From: Gallionella sp. UBA4737
GTDB lineage: Bacteria; Pseudomonadota; Gammaproteobacteria; Burkholderiales; Gallionellaceae
NCBI GenBank assembly: GCA_002403995.1
Contig: DHIV01000135.1
Coordinates: 1-25,225 of the forward strand
DNA: 25,225 nucleotides
Direction of reading: 5' to 3'
The notes below the pieces were generated by a model that saw only the letters and a program-made list of their open reading frames with translations, made no database searches and was not told the origin of the DNA. Positions 24,287 to 25,225 of this stretch are shown in pieces (the first letter of the stretch is position 1; the number at the start of each line of letters is the position of its first letter). Position numbers and translations under genes: made by a program.

Positions 24287-24353
24287 GTCAATTCTCGTAA
24301 AATGGACGCATGGAAATCACCTGCTACCGAAATACCCAATTGCGGCGTGAGCC

Positions 24354-24402
24354 GTGTCAACTTTTTGGCAGAAAAGAGGCTATTTCTGTTTAGCGTTGAC
24401 AC
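24354..24402 (-). promoter_or_regulatory. Inverted repeat with TTGACA box upstream of purC
   Basis: GTGTCAAC (24354-24361) and GTTGACAC (24395-24402) are perfect inverted copies 33 bases apart. The first, on the minus strand, contains TTGACA (24355-24360), a consensus -35 box that would drive the PurC-carbonic anhydrase operon; a -10 box 17-18 bases on is poor. The second overlaps the end of the small unknown gene. It could be an operator. Confidence 0.3.
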
Positions 24403-24404
24403 TG

Positions 24405-24728
24405 TCAGGTGTCGTGGTGCTGGTCGTCGTTGTCGGGTGACGGGGCAATATCTTCGTCATGGGTACAGATGGCGAGTATGAGATCAGCCAGCGCATCGTG
24501 CAAAGTGGCGATGTCGGTGTTGCGGGTTTGCTCGAAGCGGGCTTGTGCCATTTCTCTGAGGCTGTCGAAGGCTTGCGCGATGCGCCCATCTTTGTCTATC
24601 ACGCCGTCAGCCCAGCCCACAGTACTGGCGTAGCGGGCGGCCTCGGTCGTCAAACGATCAATTGCTGCGGCATCAACTGCGTCTTGCAATGCTGCGCGCA
24701 TGTCGCGATGGAGTTCGTTGAGTGTCAT
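24405..24728 (-). CDS. Small acidic hypothetical protein
   Basis: I do not recognise this 107-residue protein. It is mainly helical with alternating hydrophobic positions (ELHRDMRAALQDAVDAAAIDRL, IATLHDALADLILAI), no membrane segment and no signal peptide, and an acidic, histidine-ended tail (DNDDQHHDT). It starts 13 bases after the stop of the oxidase-family gene on the same strand, so it is probably in one transcript with it, and ends just before the possible purC operator. The ribosome-binding site is weak. The function is unknown. Confidence 0.45.
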   Translation of the reverse strand: MTLNELHRDMRAALQDAVDAAAIDRLTTEAARYASTVGWADGVIDKDGRIAQAFDSLREMAQARFEQTRNTDIATLHDALADLILAICTHDEDIAPSPDNDDQHHDT

Positions 24729-24741
24729 TTAGCTTGCACCA

Positions 24742-25225
24742 TCATGGCTGAAGATTTTTTTCGATGATATGGGTGGGAATGTTGTCTATGCTCACCTGGT
24801 TTTTTTCTTGCCAATAATTTCGCACGCCATCATCTCCTTTTTTCGTCGCCCAATCGGCAAGCAAAGGCCTTTCTTCCTTATAGGTTAAATAAGGCACACC
24901 AAATCCGCACGAGGTTTGCACCAGTTCTATCGAGAGATCAAAAATCTGCCTGGCGCCCGGCAAGGACGTGAAATGAGAAAACAGTTCTGACCATTCTTGA
25001 TCGTTTTGATGGATCACACGCGTCGTGCCATACAGTCGCAGAATAAGCGGCGCGCCCTCGAATGCGCAGAACATGAGGGTCATGCGCGGGTCTTGCTGCA
25101 CATGCGCTGCGGTCTCATTGCCGCTGCCGGTGAGATTGAGCCACACCACTCTTTTGCAAGACAAGGCGCGCAGAGAGTCCATGCCTTTGGGCGATACATT
25201 GATCCGGCTATCCGCCGTTGCCGTG
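24742..25225 (-). CDS. Pyridoxamine 5'-phosphate oxidase-family protein (partial)
   Basis: The frame is open to the window edge, so the N terminus is missing. The visible part (about 160 residues) resembles PNPOx-like split-barrel flavin-binding proteins: NVSPKGMDSLRAL, WLNLTGSGNETAAHVQQDPRMTLMFCAFEGAPLILRLYG, then a helical segment and CGFGVPYLTYKEERPLL. Such proteins bind FMN or F420 and reduce or detoxify small molecules; the substrate is unknown. An internal ATG at 25182 is not the start, because the residues before it (TADSRINVSPKG) continue the domain. It precedes the 107-residue gene. Confidence 0.8.
   Translation of the reverse strand, partial: TATADSRINVSPKGMDSLRALSCKRVVWLNLTGSGNETAAHVQQDPRMTLMFCAFEGAPLILRLYGTTRVIHQNDQEWSELFSHFTSLPGARQIFDLSIELVQTSCGFGVPYLTYKEERPLLADWATKKGDDGVRNYWQEKNQVSIDNIPTHIIEKNLQP

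Overview
The window looks like a betaproteobacterial chromosome segment, perhaps from a Gallionellaceae or Nitrosomonadales-type organism. That placement is an inference from gene style and GC-rich codon use; there is no rRNA or marker tree behind it. No tRNA, rRNA, CRISPR array or complete insertion sequence was found.

Bases 1 to about 3990 form an accessory block, visibly more AT-rich than the rest (most clearly 2543-3949) and read entirely from the minus strand. It holds two small exported proteins (one like surface-adhesin protein E), a protein with a possible PD-(D/E)xK nuclease core, and an unusual fusion of a cyclodeaminase-like domain to an ImmA/IrrE-type metallopeptidase. It also holds an attC-like integron recombination site and three copies, one cut by the window edge, of a 66-bp palindromic repeat.

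Bases 4000-8142 carry an adenosylcobalamin-dependent ribonucleotide reductase. Its catalytic cysteine is split off by a 385-residue intein with a LAGLIDADG endonuclease domain. Its leader has a perfect 8-bp inverted repeat that could be an NrdR-like operator or a terminator. Bases 8382-10517 hold a SCO1/SenC copper chaperone, an unknown conserved membrane protein and serB, all on the minus strand.

Bases 10733-15328 hold a minus-strand signalling cluster: a Cache-HAMP-PAS histidine kinase, a stand-alone receiver and a REC-GGDEF-EAL response regulator, which suggests a phosphorelay feeding cyclic-di-GMP turnover. Diverging from it on the plus strand are yajC, secD, secF and a DedA-family gene (15518-19600). 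A 63-bp hairpin element lies a short way downstream of both the kinase gene and yajC, in sense orientation, and its stem shows compensatory changes between the copies.

Bases 19997-25225 form a second minus-strand run: a flavin-type oxidase-family protein (cut by the window edge), a small unknown protein, a PurC-beta-carbonic anhydrase fusion, a TsaC/Sua5 threonylcarbamoyl-AMP synthase, PurE, and a class II aldolase fused to a Dabb domain. PurE chemistry consumes or moves CO2, TsaC consumes bicarbonate, and carbonic anhydrase interconverts the two. The fusion and gene order therefore suggest a CO2/bicarbonate-coupled purine and tRNA-modification operon, which is the most attractive biological idea in this window together with the cyclodeaminase-metallopeptidase fusion.
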